64,000 nucleotides of DNA from Nitratireductor sp. ZSWI3 (GTDB lineage Bacteria; Pseudomonadota; Alphaproteobacteria; Rhizobiales; Rhizobiaceae): positions 1 to 64,000 of the forward strand of contig NZ_JANKOF010000010.1 in NCBI RefSeq assembly GCF_024655565.1, read 5' to 3'. How positions within the stretch are numbered: position 1 is the stretch's first letter; each line of letters begins with the position of its first letter. The notes beneath the pieces are model-generated. The model was not told where the DNA came from and did not search any database. It saw only the letters and a program-made list of their open reading frames with translations. A program made the position numbers and the translations under genes. Positions 54,370 through 64,000 of the stretch are shown here, one piece after another.

Positions 54370-55035
54370 TCATGTGGCAGCGTCCGAACCGGGCTTCGTG
54401 ACGCGGCGGAGGGTCAGGTTGATGCGGCCCGGCGATCTGAGCAGGGTCGACGTGCCGGGATAGATCCGGTCGACCCCGTGATAGGCAAGACGGCCCGCGC
54501 CCCCCATCACCACGACGTCCCCGCTTTGCAGCTTCACCGACACCGTCTTGTCGCCGCGCCGGGTGCCGCCGATCCGGAACAGGCAGGAATCGCCGAGCGA
54601 AACCGAAACGACAGGCGCCGCAAACTCGTCTTCGTCGCGATCCTGGTGCACGCCCATTCTGGCGGTCTCGGTGTAGAAGTTCACCAGGCAGGCCTGTGGC
54701 GGGGCGGGGTATCCGGCCGTATCAGCCCACAGCGCCAGAAGGCTTTCGGGAATTGCCGGCCATGGCTTGCCGGTGATCGGATGAACCTCCTGATAGCGGT
54801 AGCCGCGCTCCTTGTCGGTCACCCAGCCAAGCGAGCCGCAATTGGTCATCCGCACGCTCATTTCCTTGCCGGTGCGCGGCATGACCGGCACGAAAAGAGG
54901 CGCCTCGCGGACGACCGCCCGGACGGCCTCCACCAGGGCTTCCTGCGCGGCCCGGTCAAGGAAGCCGGGCAGATGACGAACGCCTTCGGACAGGGTCGGC
55001 ACGAATCCACTTTCCCGCATCGCACGCCACAGCAT
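54370..55035 (-). CDS. alkB: AlkB-type DNA/RNA oxidative dealkylase
   Basis: A 221-residue Fe(II)/2-oxoglutarate dioxygenase repairing 1-methyladenine and 3-methylcytosine. The HxD iron ligands are in GVHQDRDE, the distal His in RLAYHGVDRI, and the 2-oxoglutarate Arg region is GRINLTLRRV. The start is uncertain: ATGs at 55035 and 55020 both lack a clear ribosome-binding site. No ada gene is adjacent. Confidence 0.93.
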   Translation of the reverse strand: MLWRAMRESGFVPTLSEGVRHLPGFLDRAAQEALVEAVRAVVREAPLFVPVMPRTGKEMSVRMTNCGSLGWVTDKERGYRYQEVHPITGKPWPAIPESLLALWADTAGYPAPPQACLVNFYTETARMGVHQDRDEDEFAAPVVSVSLGDSCLFRIGGTRRGDKTVSVKLQSGDVVVMGGAGRLAYHGVDRIYPGTSTLLRSPGRINLTLRRVTKPGSDAAT

Positions 55036-55044
55036 AACAGGCCG

Positions 55045-55076
55045 CAAAGCAAAACGGCGACCCGAAAGCCGCCGTT
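55045..55076 (-). terminator. Probable terminator after the BON-LysM gene
   Basis: AACGGCG (55053-55059) and CGCCGTT (55070-55076) form a 7-bp stem with a 10-base loop. Leftward it is followed by TTGCTTTGC, a modest T-rich tail. It separates the BON-LysM gene from alkB. Confidence 0.55.
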
Positions 55077-55098
55077 GATGTGCTGAAGAGCTGTTTGA

Positions 55099-55554
55099 TC
55101 AGGCGGCGGCGAGCTCGGGGATGCGCAGGACCTGGCCGGGATAGATCTTGTCCGGATGCGTGAGCATCGGCTTGTTGGCTTCAAAGATGACCGTATGCTT
55201 CGCACCCTTGCCCTTGCCGTAATGCGCTTCCGCGATCTTCCAGAGATTGTCGCCCTTCTTCACCGTATAGAAGACGGGATCCTTGGCGGGGCTTGTGGCA
55301 ACCTTGAGCTCGCCGGCTTCCACCTTGGATACGCCCAGCGTGTTACCGACGGCGATCACGGCTTTCTCGAAAGCCGACTGGTCGGCCACTTCGCCCTTCA
55401 GGACGACCTTGTCCCCCTCGACGACGACGTCGACCTTGTCGGTGCCGAGCTTATGGGAATCGAGTTCCTTCTTCAGCTCGGTTGCCTCGGGCGCTTCGTC
55501 GTCGACGACGCCCAGCTTCTTGCCCACCGATTTGACGAAATCGAAAATACCCAT
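55099..55554 (-). CDS. BON and LysM domain protein (Kbp/YgaU family)
   Basis: A 151-residue protein with a BON domain (about residues 25-85) and a C-terminal LysM domain (YTVKKGDNLWKIAEAHYGKG...KIYPGQVLRIP). It is the architecture of E. coli Kbp, a cytoplasmic potassium-binding protein. The ATG is preceded by CGGAGA. No signal peptide is present, which fits a cytoplasmic location despite the LysM fold. Confidence 0.93.
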   Translation of the reverse strand: MGIFDFVKSVGKKLGVVDDEAPEATELKKELDSHKLGTDKVDVVVEGDKVVLKGEVADQSAFEKAVIAVGNTLGVSKVEAGELKVATSPAKDPVFYTVKKGDNLWKIAEAHYGKGKGAKHTVIFEANKPMLTHPDKIYPGQVLRIPELAAA

Positions 55555-55666
55555 GGAAATGTCTCCGGTTAGAAATCACGATATTTGACGTGTAACGGAC
55601 TAAGATTTCAACCACAAAACAGCCGTTCCGAATAGGTTGTCGTTGCGGTTGTGCGGGATGAAGCGG

Positions 55667-56101
55667 TCAATCCGGCGAGATCTTGCCGCGCATCTTCTTG
55701 ATGGTGGAGCGCCCGGCCTTTGCCTTCAGCCGCTTTTCGACGGCGCCGCGGGAGGGCTTCGTCTTCTTGCGCGGCTTGGGCGGCGGCTCCGATGCGCGCG
55801 TCAGGAGGTCTGTCAGGCGCGCTCTGGCATCGGCCCGGTTCAGCTCCTGCGTCCGGAACCGGCCGGCCTCGATCAGGATGTGGCCTTCCTTGGTCGCGCG
55901 GCTCCCGGCAAGTTTCAGCGCCTGCTCCCGCACCCGCTCGGGCAGGCCGCGTGCCTGCCCGACATCGAGGCGCAACTGCACGGCCGTCGCCACCTTGTTG
56001 ACGTTCTGCCCGCCGGGTCCCGAGGCGCGGATGAACTGCTCCTGCAGCTCGTCCTCGTACACGACAACGCCGTTTCGTATGATGAGGTCGCCTTCGGCCA
56101 T
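55667..56101 (-). CDS. arfB: Alternative ribosome-rescue factor ArfB (peptidyl-tRNA hydrolase)
   Basis: A 144-residue RF-like rescue factor (YaeJ). The catalytic GGQ (residues 30-32) is in IRASGPGGQNVNKVATAVQLR. The basic C-terminal tail (RKKTKPSRGAVEKRLKAK) reads the empty mRNA channel. The ATG at 56101 has GGAAAG nearby. It lies downstream of pckA, separated by an intrinsic terminator. Confidence 0.95.
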   Translation of the reverse strand: MAEGDLIIRNGVVVYEDELQEQFIRASGPGGQNVNKVATAVQLRLDVGQARGLPERVREQALKLAGSRATKEGHILIEAGRFRTQELNRADARARLTDLLTRASEPPPKPRKKTKPSRGAVEKRLKAKAGRSTIKKMRGKISPD

Positions 56102-56120
56102 CGTGCTTTCCAGGGTCAAT

Positions 56121-56150
56121 GAAAAAGGCCCGGCATTGCGGCCGGGCCCT
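56121..56150 (-). terminator. Intrinsic terminator of pckA
   Basis: GGCCCGGC (56127-56134) and GCCGGGCC (56141-56148) form a perfect 8-bp stem with a 6-base loop. Leftward it is followed by TTTTTC. It lies about 40 bases past the pckA stop and before arfB. Confidence 0.88.
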
Positions 56151-56187
56151 GAAAATGCGCACTGAAGGCGCCTGATGCAAGCGCCGC

Positions 56188-57798
<1,611 letters not shown>

Positions 57799-58100
57799 CC
57801 TGACCACCAAAGTTTCCTAGAAATGCCCATCATAGCAGGCGGTCAGAGCTGAAAGCACAAAAAGATCAGGGAATTCAAACCATTAATCGATTTAAAGATT
57901 TTAAAATCGATTAAATCGTTTAAATTATCCGTGAAGAGCGCGGGCAATCGTGCGGCGTTTTCAACGTGCGGTTCTGATGCGGCGGTGCGCCGGTGTGACA
58001 CAGGCCGTGTTCTATGCCACATTTTGTACCCAATTTGTCCTGCATCTGCCACGCACGTGATGCAGAGAGGGACGAAACGCCCATGAGGGAGCCGCTTGAC
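57799..58100. promoter_or_regulatory. pckA-chvI divergent control region with LacI-type candidate operators
   Basis: A 302-bp gap without genes. An AT-rich block contains three overlapping CG-centred near-palindromes: TTAATCGATTTAA (57883-57895), TTAAAATCGATTAA (57901-57914) and TTAAATCGTTTAA (57911-57923). The first two also form an 11-bp perfect inverted repeat with a 10-bp spacer. CG-centred symmetry is typical of LacI/GalR operators, and a PckR site is expected near pckA; assignment is inferred. Confidence 0.6.
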
Positions 58101-58802
58101 ATGGCAACAATCGCGCTTGTCGATGACGACCGCAACATTCTGACGTCTGTATCCATTGCGCTGGAAGCGGAAGGGTATCGGGTCGAAACCTACACGGACG
58201 GGGTTTCGGCGCTGGAAGGCCTTGGGGCACGGCCTCCGAACCTTGCGATTCTGGACATCAAGATGCCGCGCATGGATGGCATGGAGCTTTTGCGCCGGCT
58301 GCGCCAGAAGAGCGACGTGCCGGTCATCTTTCTCACCTCCAAGGATGACGAGATCGATGAGCTCTTCGGCCTGAAGATGGGCGCCGACGATTTTGTGCGC
58401 AAGCCTTTCTCGCAGCGCCTGCTGGTGGAGCGGGTGCGCGCTGTGCTGCGCCGCGCCAGCACGCGGGACACGAATGCCAAGGCGCCGGGCAAGCAGTCGC
58501 AATCGCTGGAACGCGGCCAGCTCGTCATGGACCAGGAGCGTCACACCTGCACCTGGAAGGGACAGCCTGTGACGCTGACGGTGACCGAATTCCTGATTCT
58601 CCATTCGCTCGCGCAGCGGCCGGGCGTGGTCAAGAGCCGTGACGCCTTGATGGATTCCGCCTATGATGAGCAGGTCTATGTGGACGACCGGACCATCGAC
58701 AGTCACATCAAGCGGCTGCGCAAGAAGTTCAAGTCGGTTGACGGCGAGTTCGACATGATCGAAACGCTCTACGGCGTGGGATACCGCTTCCGGGAAATCT
58801 AG
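58101..58802 (+). CDS. chvI: Two-component response regulator ChvI
   Basis: A 233-residue OmpR-type regulator. The receiver domain has Asp8/Asp9, the phosphoacceptor Asp52 ([13 protein letters not shown]), Thr79 and Lys101. The winged-helix output follows with [19 protein letters not shown] and [17 protein letters not shown]. The ATG at 58101 has GAGGGAG upstream and gives the [26 protein letters not shown] start; another ATG at 58083 is less likely. ChvI/ChvG controls envelope and host-association genes in Rhizobiales and is usually essential. Confidence 0.97.
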   Translation: MATIALVDDDRNILTSVSIALEAEGYRVETYTDGVSALEGLGARPPNLAILDIKMPRMDGMELLRRLRQKSDVPVIFLTSKDDEIDELFGLKMGADDFVRKPFSQRLLVERVRAVLRRASTRDTNAKAPGKQSQSLERGQLVMDQERHTCTWKGQPVTLTVTEFLILHSLAQRPGVVKSRDALMDSAYDEQVYVDDRTIDSHIKRLRKKFKSVDGEFDMIETLYGVGYRFREI

Positions 58803-58842
58803 GTTCTGACCCTAGCGCGGAGCTCTTCCCGCCTGAAGCTTT

Positions 58843-60639
58843 ATGGGTCGGGGCAAGACAGTTGCGATGAGCGCACAGACGGAAAACACGGAAGCGCGGC
58901 CGCAACGCACCGCGCGGCCGGCGGGGCCGAGCCTTCTGGGTCGGTTCGCGGTGCCGTTGCGCCGTCTGTTCGGCCACTATGTCTTTTCCAGTCTGACGCG
59001 GCGCATCCTGTTCCTCAACCTCGCCGGCCTCGGCGTTCTGGTGGTCGGCGTTCTCTATCTGAACGAGTTCCGCGAGGAATTGATCAGCGCCCGCGTGGAA
59101 AGCCTGATGACGCAGGGCGAGATCATCGCCGGCGCCATCGCGAGCTCCGCCGAAGTGGAGACGGATTCCATCCTGGTCGACCCTGACAAGCTCCTCGAGC
59201 TGCAGGCCGGCCAGAGCCTGCCGCCGCGCTCCGACCAGCTCGAGAGCCTCGATTTCCCGATCAATCCCGAACGCGTCGCGCCGCTCCTGCGGCGGCTGAT
59301 CCCGCAGACCCGCACCCGGGCGCGGATCTATGATCCCGACGCCAACCTGCTGCTCGATTCCCAATATCTCGGACAGGTGCTCCGCTACGAGCTGCCGCCG
59401 GTGGACGAGGGGGAGCCGGACTTCCTCGACCATGCCTGGCAGTGGCTACGCGAGATGTTCCGCCGGCGGGACCTGCCGATCTATCGCGAGCAGCCCGGCG
59501 GCAACGGCGTCGCCTATCCGGAGGTGATGACGGCGCTGACCGGCACGACCACCAAGGTGGTCCGCATCAGCGAGCAGGGCGAGCAGATCGTCTCGGTCGC
59601 CGTGCCCATCCAGCGTTTCCGTGCGGTGCTCGGTGTCCTCCTCCTGTCGACGCAGGGCGGCGACATCGACAAGATCGTGGCGGCCGAGCGCAAGGCGATC
59701 CTGCGCGTCTTTGCCGTTGCCGCGCTGGTCACCGCCATCCTGTCGCTGCTGCTCGCCTCGACCATCGCCAATCCGCTGCGCCGGCTTTCGGCCGCCGCGG
59801 TGCGGGTGCGCCGCGGAGCGCGCAGCCGCGAGGAGATTCCCGATTTCTCCCACCGCCAGGATGAGATCGGCAATCTGTCGGCAGCTCTGCGCGACATGAC
59901 GAAGGCGCTCTATGCGCGGATCGACGCCATTGAAAGCTTCGCCGCCGACGTGGCGCACGAGCTGAAGAACCCGCTCACCTCGCTTGGCAGCGCCGTCGAG
60001 ACCCTGCCGCTCGCCAAGGACCAGCGCTCCCGCGACCGGCTGCTCGAGGTCATCCAGCACGACGTGCGGCGCCTCGATCGGCTGATCAGCGACATTTCCG
60101 ACGCCTCGCGCCTCGATGCGGAACTTTCGCGGGAGGATTCCGAGAGGATCGATCTGGAGCAGTTCATCGGCGATCTGGTTCGGACCACGGTCGAGGCCGG
60201 ATCGTCGAAGAAGCCCGTGAAGATCACCTTTGCGGCACAGAAGCCGTCTGCCGGCGGGCGTGGCTTCTTCATATTGGGACATGACCTGCGCCTCGGGCAG
60301 GTGATCACGAACCTGATCGAGAACGCCCGCTCCTTCGTGCCGGAGAAGACCGGTCATATCGCTGTGACCTTGTCCCGCGCGGGCCGACGGCTCATCGTCA
60401 CCGTCGAGGACAATGGCCCGGGCATCCGCGTCGAGAACATCGATCGCATTTTCGAGCGCTTCTACACCGACCGGCCGGCTGGCGAGGCGTTCGGCCAGAA
60501 TTCCGGTCTCGGCTTGTCGATCAGCCGCCAGATCGTCGAGGCCCATGGCGGCACGCTGACGGCTGAGAACATCACCGGCACCAAGCCCGGCGACATCAAG
60601 GGCGCGCGCTTCATCGTGGCTCTCCCGGCCGAAGGCTGA
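58843..60639 (+). CDS. chvG: Two-component sensor histidine kinase ChvG
   Basis: A 598-residue inner-membrane kinase. Transmembrane helices near residues 55-75 and 290-310 flank a periplasmic sensor domain, followed by HAMP, the dimerisation/phosphoacceptor domain with His372 (FAADVAHELKNPLTSL) and an ATPase domain (NLIENARSF, DNGPGI, GLGLSISRQIV). It is homologous to ExoS/BvrS. An ATG at 58867 would shorten it by eight residues; both starts are plausible. It lies 40 bases after chvI and 6 bases before hprK. Confidence 0.95.
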   Translation: MGRGKTVAMSAQTENTEARPQRTARPAGPSLLGRFAVPLRRLFGHYVFSSLTRRILFLNLAGLGVLVVGVLYLNEFREELISARVESLMTQGEIIAGAIASSAEVETDSILVDPDKLLELQAGQSLPPRSDQLESLDFPINPERVAPLLRRLIPQTRTRARIYDPDANLLLDSQYLGQVLRYELPPVDEGEPDFLDHAWQWLREMFRRRDLPIYREQPGGNGVAYPEVMTALTGTTTKVVRISEQGEQIVSVAVPIQRFRAVLGVLLLSTQGGDIDKIVAAERKAILRVFAVAALVTAILSLLLASTIANPLRRLSAAAVRVRRGARSREEIPDFSHRQDEIGNLSAALRDMTKALYARIDAIESFAADVAHELKNPLTSLGSAVETLPLAKDQRSRDRLLEVIQHDVRRLDRLISDISDASRLDAELSREDSERIDLEQFIGDLVRTTVEAGSSKKPVKITFAAQKPSAGGRGFFILGHDLRLGQVITNLIENARSFVPEKTGHIAVTLSRAGRRLIVTVEDNGPGIRVENIDRIFERFYTDRPAGEAFGQNSGLGLSISRQIVEAHGGTLTAENITGTKPGDIKGARFIVALPAEG

Positions 60640-60645
60640 TCAGAG

Positions 60646-61104
60646 ATGCACAATCGCCACGCGACGGTCCTGGTCATCGGCGATCGAGGCGTTCTCATTG
60701 AGGGGGCTTCCGGCACCGGCAAAACCACCCTGGCGCTCGAGCTCTTGACGGTGTTTTCGGCCCAGGGCCTGTTCACACGTCTCGTCTGCGACGACCAGAC
60801 TTATCTGGTGGCGCGCCATGGCCGCCTGGTCGCGCAGGCGCCGGGGCCGATCGCCGGCCTCGCCGAGGCGCGCGGTTTCGGGCCGGCGCCGATCGCTCAC
60901 CAGGCGGCGGCGGTGGTCGATCTGGTGATTCGGCTGGTGGAAGACAGCCACGCACCACGCGTCAGCGCGGAACACGAGATCATTCATGAAGGCATCGGGC
61001 TCCCCGTGCTCGATCTTCCCGCGCGCGCCACGCGCCGTGCGCTCTACGCCGTCGCGGCGTTCCTTGATTTGCCGCCATTTGGCGACAAACAGGTCACCCC
61101 CTGA
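60646..61104 (+). CDS. hprK: HPr kinase/phosphatase, short alphaproteobacterial form
   Basis: A 152-residue protein retaining only the catalytic domain of HprK, with the Walker [12 protein letters not shown] at residues 20-30 and the downstream signature region (PARATRRALYAVAAFLDLPPF). It lacks the N-terminal domain of Gram-positive HprK, normal for Rhizobiales. It phosphorylates HPr on Ser, here Ser58 of the gene at 61748. It is read with chvIG, and lies upstream of the EIIA(Man)-HPr pair. Confidence 0.92.
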   Translation: MHNRHATVLVIGDRGVLIEGASGTGKTTLALELLTVFSAQGLFTRLVCDDQTYLVARHGRLVAQAPGPIAGLAEARGFGPAPIAHQAAAVVDLVIRLVEDSHAPRVSAEHEIIHEGIGLPVLDLPARATRRALYAVAAFLDLPPFGDKQVTP

Positions 61105-61349
61105 ACATAATTTAGGCGAATCGCCGCAGTTTGGGCTTGTCAACGGCTTGTGCGTTGACAAGATAGCGCTCTTGTCGTGAGGCAGTCATAGGCGGTGTCC
61201 GCATTGCAGTGTTTTGACAGGGATTGCGCTTGCACAATGAGCAACCGGGTCGGCGGCGGCTTGCCGCGAATGCCGTTGGGGTGGAGTAAGACCGTGGCAG
61301 CCTCGAGCGCGAGTTTGGATTTGACGCCGATTGGCCGGATGATGTGCCG
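61105..61349. other. 245-bp gap between hprK and the EIIA gene
   Basis: No gene is seen. CTTGTCAAC (61136-61144) and GTTGACAAG (61154-61162) form a perfect 9-bp inverted repeat with a 9-base spacer. It may be an operator for the EIIA-HPr operon or a weak terminator for hprK; no T-tract follows. Confidence 0.5.
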
Positions 61350-61751
61350 ATGATCGGGCTCGTTCTCGTCACGCACGGCCAGTTGGCCGAGGAGTTTCGC
61401 CACGCGGTCGAGCATGTGGTGGGGCACCAGGAGAACATGGAGACGGTCTCCATCGGCGCCGAGGACGATATGGAGCAGCGCCGCCGCGACATCGTCGACG
61501 CGGTGGCGCGCGCCGATACCGGCGCCGGTGTCATCATCCTGACCGACATGTTCGGCGGCACGCCGTCCAACCTTGCCATCTCCGTGATGGACGCCGGGCG
61601 TATCGAGGTCATCGCCGGCATGAACCTGCCCATGCTGATCAAGCTCTCTTCCGCCCGCATCACGGACGACATGGCGCTGGCTCTGGACGAGGCACAGGCG
61701 GCCGGCCGCAAATACATCAACGTCGCAAGCCAGGTGCTGTCCGGCAAATGA
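61350..61751 (+). CDS. PTS EIIA component, mannose family
   Basis: A 133-residue EIIA(Man) domain protein. The phosphoacceptor is His9 (LVLVTHGQLAEEF), and TDMFGGTPSNLAISVM is the family signature. The true start is the ATG at 61350; a GTG two codons upstream is open. With no EIIC/EIID permease in the window, it is probably the regulatory (non-transport) EIIA of the incomplete Rhizobiales PTS. It overlaps ptsH by four bases. Confidence 0.93.
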   Translation: MIGLVLVTHGQLAEEFRHAVEHVVGHQENMETVSIGAEDDMEQRRRDIVDAVARADTGAGVIILTDMFGGTPSNLAISVMDAGRIEVIAGMNLPMLIKLSSARITDDMALALDEAQAAGRKYINVASQVLSGK

Positions 61752-62053
61752 GCAACGCGTCGACCAAAGAGCAGCGCTCCGAGCCGTTCAGCCGGGTTTT
61801 CACGATCGTCAACCAGCGCGGCTTGCATGCGCGCGCCTCGGCCAAGTTCGTGCAGACCGTGGATGCCCATGATGCGGATGTGCAGGTGCAGAAAGACGGC
61901 ATTTCCGTCGGTGGAACCTCGATCATGGGCCTGATGATGCTGGCCGCCAGCCCCGGTTGCAGCATCCGCGTGCAGGCAAAAGGGCCGGACGCCGCAGCGC
62001 TGCTCGACGCGCTCGAGGCGCTGATCGCCGATCGGTTCGGCGAGGAAGCCTGA
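61748..62053 (+). CDS. ptsH: Phosphocarrier protein HPr
   Basis: A 101-residue HPr with the phosphoacceptor His27 in NQRGLHARAS and the regulatory Ser58 in GGTSIMGLMMLAA, the target of HprK. It has an N-terminal extension of about a dozen residues. EI (ptsP type) is not in the window. Carbon/nitrogen signalling through this partial PTS is expected to connect to ChvGI, with which it is syntenic. Confidence 0.95.
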   Translation: MSNASTKEQRSEPFSRVFTIVNQRGLHARASAKFVQTVDAHDADVQVQKDGISVGGTSIMGLMMLAASPGCSIRVQAKGPDAAALLDALEALIADRFGEEA

Positions 62054-62080
62054 GCAGCAAGCCGCGAAGGACATGCACGA

Positions 62081-62096
62081 ATAAAGATTTCTTTAT
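62081..62096. promoter_or_regulatory. Candidate SahR/ArsR-type operator upstream of ahcY
   Basis: ATAAAGATTTCTTTAT: 7-bp inverted arms (ATAAAGA / TCTTTAT) around TT, in an AT-rich stretch about 104 bases before the ahcY start. This resembles the AT-rich operator I recall for the ArsR-family SAH-responsive regulators that control ahcY and methionine genes in alphaproteobacteria. The regulator gene is not in the window. Confidence 0.45.
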
Positions 62097-62199
62097 ATGC
62101 ATTGTGGCGACGGCTGCGATCTGGTAGGCAGGGCGCAGCATCCGGGCCGGCTTGTCGCCCTGCGCCCGCCGTATTTTCAAGAAATCGGAGTTTACGCCC

Positions 62200-63600
62200 A
62201 TGAGCGCTGACAAGGATTATGTGGTCACCGACATCAAGCTGGCCGATTGGGGCCGCAAGGAAATCGAGATCGCCGAAACGGAAATGCCGGGCCTGATGGC
62301 CTGCCGCGAAGAGTTCGGATCCGACAAGCCGCTGAAAGGCGCGCGGATTTCCGGTTCCCTGCACATGACCATCCAGACGGCGGTTCTGATCGAGACGCTG
62401 AAGGAGCTCGGCGCCGACGTGCGTTGGGCGTCCTGCAACATCTTCTCCACCCAGGATCACGCCGCAGCGGCCATCGCCGCCGCCGGCACGCCTGTCTTCG
62501 CCATCAAGGGCGAAACGCTGGAGGAGTACTGGACCTATACCGACAGGATCTTCCAGTGGACCGATGGCGGGCTCTCCAACATGATCCTCGACGACGGCGG
62601 CGACGCGACCATGTACATCCTGATCGGCGCCCGCGCCGAGGCGGGCGAGAACGTGCTTTCGAACCCGGGCAGCGAGGAGGAGGAAATCCTCTTCGCGCAG
62701 ATCCGCAAGCGCATGGCTGAGACGCCGGGCTTCTTCACGCGCCAGCGGGAAGCCATCCGCGGCGTGACGGAGGAGACCACCACCGGCGTCAACAGGCTCT
62801 ATCAGTTGCAGAAGAAGGGCCTGCTGCCCTTCCCGGCGATCAACGTCAACGATTCGGTCACCAAATCGAAGTTCGACAACAAGTATGGCTGCAAGGAATC
62901 CCTGGTGGACGGCATTCGCCGCGCCACCGACGTCATGATGGCGGGCAAGGTGGCCGTGGTCTGCGGCTATGGCGACGTCGGCAAGGGCTCCGCCCAGTCG
63001 CTGGCCGGTGCCGGCGCCCGCGTCAAGGTCACCGAGGTCGATCCGATCTGCGCCCTGCAGGCGGCGATGGACGGCTTCGAGGTCGTCACGCTCGACGACG
63101 CGGCTCCCACCGCCGACATCGTCATCACGACGACCGGCAACAAGGACGTCATCACCCTCGATCACATGCGCAAGATGAAGGACATGGTGATCGTCGGCAA
63201 CATCGGCCATTTCGACAACGAGATCCAGGTCGCCGCCCTGCGCAATCTGAAATGGACGAACGTCAAGCCGCAGGTGGACATGATCACCTTCCCGGACAAC
63301 AAGCGGATGATTCTGCTGTCCGAGGGCCGTCTTCTCAATCTCGGCAATGCCACCGGGCATCCGAGCTTCGTCATGTCGGCGTCCTTCACCAACCAGGTGC
63401 TGGCACAGATCGAGCTCTTCGTCCGCGGCGACAGCTATAAGAACGAGGTCTACGTTCTGCCGAAGCATCTCGACGAGAAGGTGGCCCGCCTGCATCTCGA
63501 CAAGCTGGGCGCCCGGCTGACCGCCCTCTCCGAGGAGCAGGCGGCGTATATCGGCGTCACCCCGCAGGGGCCCTTCAAGCCGGAACACTACAGGTACTAA
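62200..63600 (+). CDS. ahcY: Adenosylhomocysteinase
   Basis: A 466-residue NAD-dependent S-adenosylhomocysteine hydrolase, removing SAH (an inhibitor of methyltransferases) as homocysteine and adenosine. The NAD loop [31 protein letters not shown] and the C-terminal KPEHYRY are typical. The ATG at 62200 follows GGAG and gives the standard start; an in-frame start 48 bases upstream is not conserved. It ends at a strong intrinsic terminator. Confidence 0.98.
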   Translation: MSADKDYVVTDIKLADWGRKEIEIAETEMPGLMACREEFGSDKPLKGARISGSLHMTIQTAVLIETLKELGADVRWASCNIFSTQDHAAAAIAAAGTPVFAIKGETLEEYWTYTDRIFQWTDGGLSNMILDDGGDATMYILIGARAEAGENVLSNPGSEEEEILFAQIRKRMAETPGFFTRQREAIRGVTEETTTGVNRLYQLQKKGLLPFPAINVNDSVTKSKFDNKYGCKESLVDGIRRATDVMMAGKVAVVCGYGDVGKGSAQSLAGAGARVKVTEVDPICALQAAMDGFEVVTLDDAAPTADIVITTTGNKDVITLDHMRKMKDMVIVGNIGHFDNEIQVAALRNLKWTNVKPQVDMITFPDNKRMILLSEGRLLNLGNATGHPSFVMSASFTNQVLAQIELFVRGDSYKNEVYVLPKHLDEKVARLHLDKLGARLTALSEEQAAYIGVTPQGPFKPEHYRY

Positions 63601-63628
63601 GTTTTATTAACCAAGACACAACATATTG

Positions 63629-63666
63629 ATGCCGGACCATTGACTTTTGGTCCGGCATTATTTTTG
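63629..63666 (+). terminator. Intrinsic terminator of ahcY
   Basis: ATGCCGGACCA (63629-63639) and TGGTCCGGCAT (63648-63658) form a perfect 11-bp stem with an 8-base loop, followed by TATTTTTG. This is the clearest terminator in the window. Confidence 0.93.
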
Positions 63667-63802
63667 TCGCGCGTCCTTCTTCACGGCGATTCGGACACGC
63701 GGTACATTGCAGTGATTCGCGAGGCGGCTGACCCTCCGGGCCGTGGGCCTGGCGAAACGAGGGGCGGTCTTGAGAAATCATGCGGCGGAGAAGGAACGAG
63801 AC

Positions 63803-64000
63803 ATGCCGGGGCTGGACCCGCTGAACGGCGGATCTGCAGGCCCTAAGGGCCGACAGCGCAAAGCAGGCCTCGTGCGGGGGAAGACGTGGCTTTTGGCGCT
63901 GGCGACGACCGCGGCGACACCGCTTCCCGCCGCGGCACAGGCTGCTGCGCAATCCGCGCGTGGCCTGACCATAAACACGCTCGAAGTCATCCAGCTTTCG
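63803..64000 (+). CDS. N-terminal fragment of a membrane protein, probably a PAS-type sensor kinase (truncated by window end)
   Basis: The first 66 codons only. The ATG at 63803 is preceded by AGAAGGA. A basic stretch (KGRQRKAGLVRGK) and a hydrophobic signal-like segment ending in ATPLPAAAQ precede RGLTINTLEVIQLS. In Sinorhizobium and relatives a PAS-domain sensor histidine kinase with this kind of N-terminus follows ahcY; I infer the same here. No catalytic part is within the window. Confidence 0.55.
   Translation, partial: MPGLDPLNGGSAGPKGRQRKAGLVRGKTWLLALATTAATPLPAAAQAAAQSARGLTINTLEVIQLS

Noticed and set aside
62054-62199. SAH or SAM riboswitch in the ahcY leader
   Set aside because: I could not fold any conserved aptamer. 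The only notable element is the short AT-rich inverted repeat listed as an operator.

Overview
This window looks like part of the main chromosome of a high-GC alphaproteobacterium of the order Hyphomicrobiales (Rhizobiales; a Phyllobacteriaceae-like lineage is my best guess). The evidence is gene content and order: parAB-rsmG-mnmG-mnmE, rho-hemJ-hemE, a DUF299 regulator followed by maf-aroE-coaE-dnaQ, hslVU, a his operon, and pckA next to chvIG-hprK-EIIA-HPr-ahcY. This is the conserved neighbourhood of the replication origin in that order. I see no insertion sequence, prophage, CRISPR array or rRNA operon, and one tRNA.

Layout. 0-10.5 kb holds housekeeping genes: typA, a beta carbonic anhydrase, pdxY, a LemA/TPM-domain envelope trio, ppa, DUF167, yggT, tRNA-Ala(CGC) and argG. 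10.6-19.5 kb is an accessory catabolic-looking cassette. A leftward unit (GntR regulator, TIGR04076 protein, aldo/keto reductase, periplasmic binding protein) is divergent from a rightward unit (four branched-chain-type ABC transporter genes and an aldo/keto reductase-RidA fusion). 19.6-24.9 kb is a second accessory block: the two subunits of an indolepyruvate-type 2-oxoacid oxidoreductase, a MarR regulator and a metal-dependent cyclase resembling isatin hydrolase and kynurenine formamidase. Inverted copies of an intergenic repeat flank the oxidoreductase pair.

25.2-64 kb is the origin region. holA is followed by parB, parA, rsmG, mnmG and mnmE with several parS sites. Next come a DUF255 protein convergent with rho, then hemJ and hemE. 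A 379-bp gap between hemE and the DUF299 gene has a tight cluster of GANTC (CcrM) sites and several near-consensus DnaA boxes; I call it oriC. Beyond it lie maf-aroE-coaE-dnaQ, secB, fxsA, a Tim44-like protein, mltA, an Smr protein, an XRE regulator, DUF1402, hslU-GNAT-hslV, hisB-DUF2628-hisH-DUF1330-hisA-hisF-hisE-coaA, alkB, a BON-LysM protein, arfB, pckA, the ChvI/ChvG two-component system, the short HPr kinase with EIIA(Man) and HPr, ahcY, and the first 66 codons of a gene that runs off the end.

The best candidates for undescribed biology are the transporter/aldo-keto reductase/RidA-fusion cassette, whose RidA domain lacks the usual catalytic Arg, and the neighbouring oxidoreductase-cyclase module. 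That module's IorA-like subunit has an Asp in place of one cluster-ligand Cys. Their substrates cannot be read from sequence. Several regulatory sites (GntR, MarR, LacI-type and SahR-like operators) are proposed from symmetry and position only.
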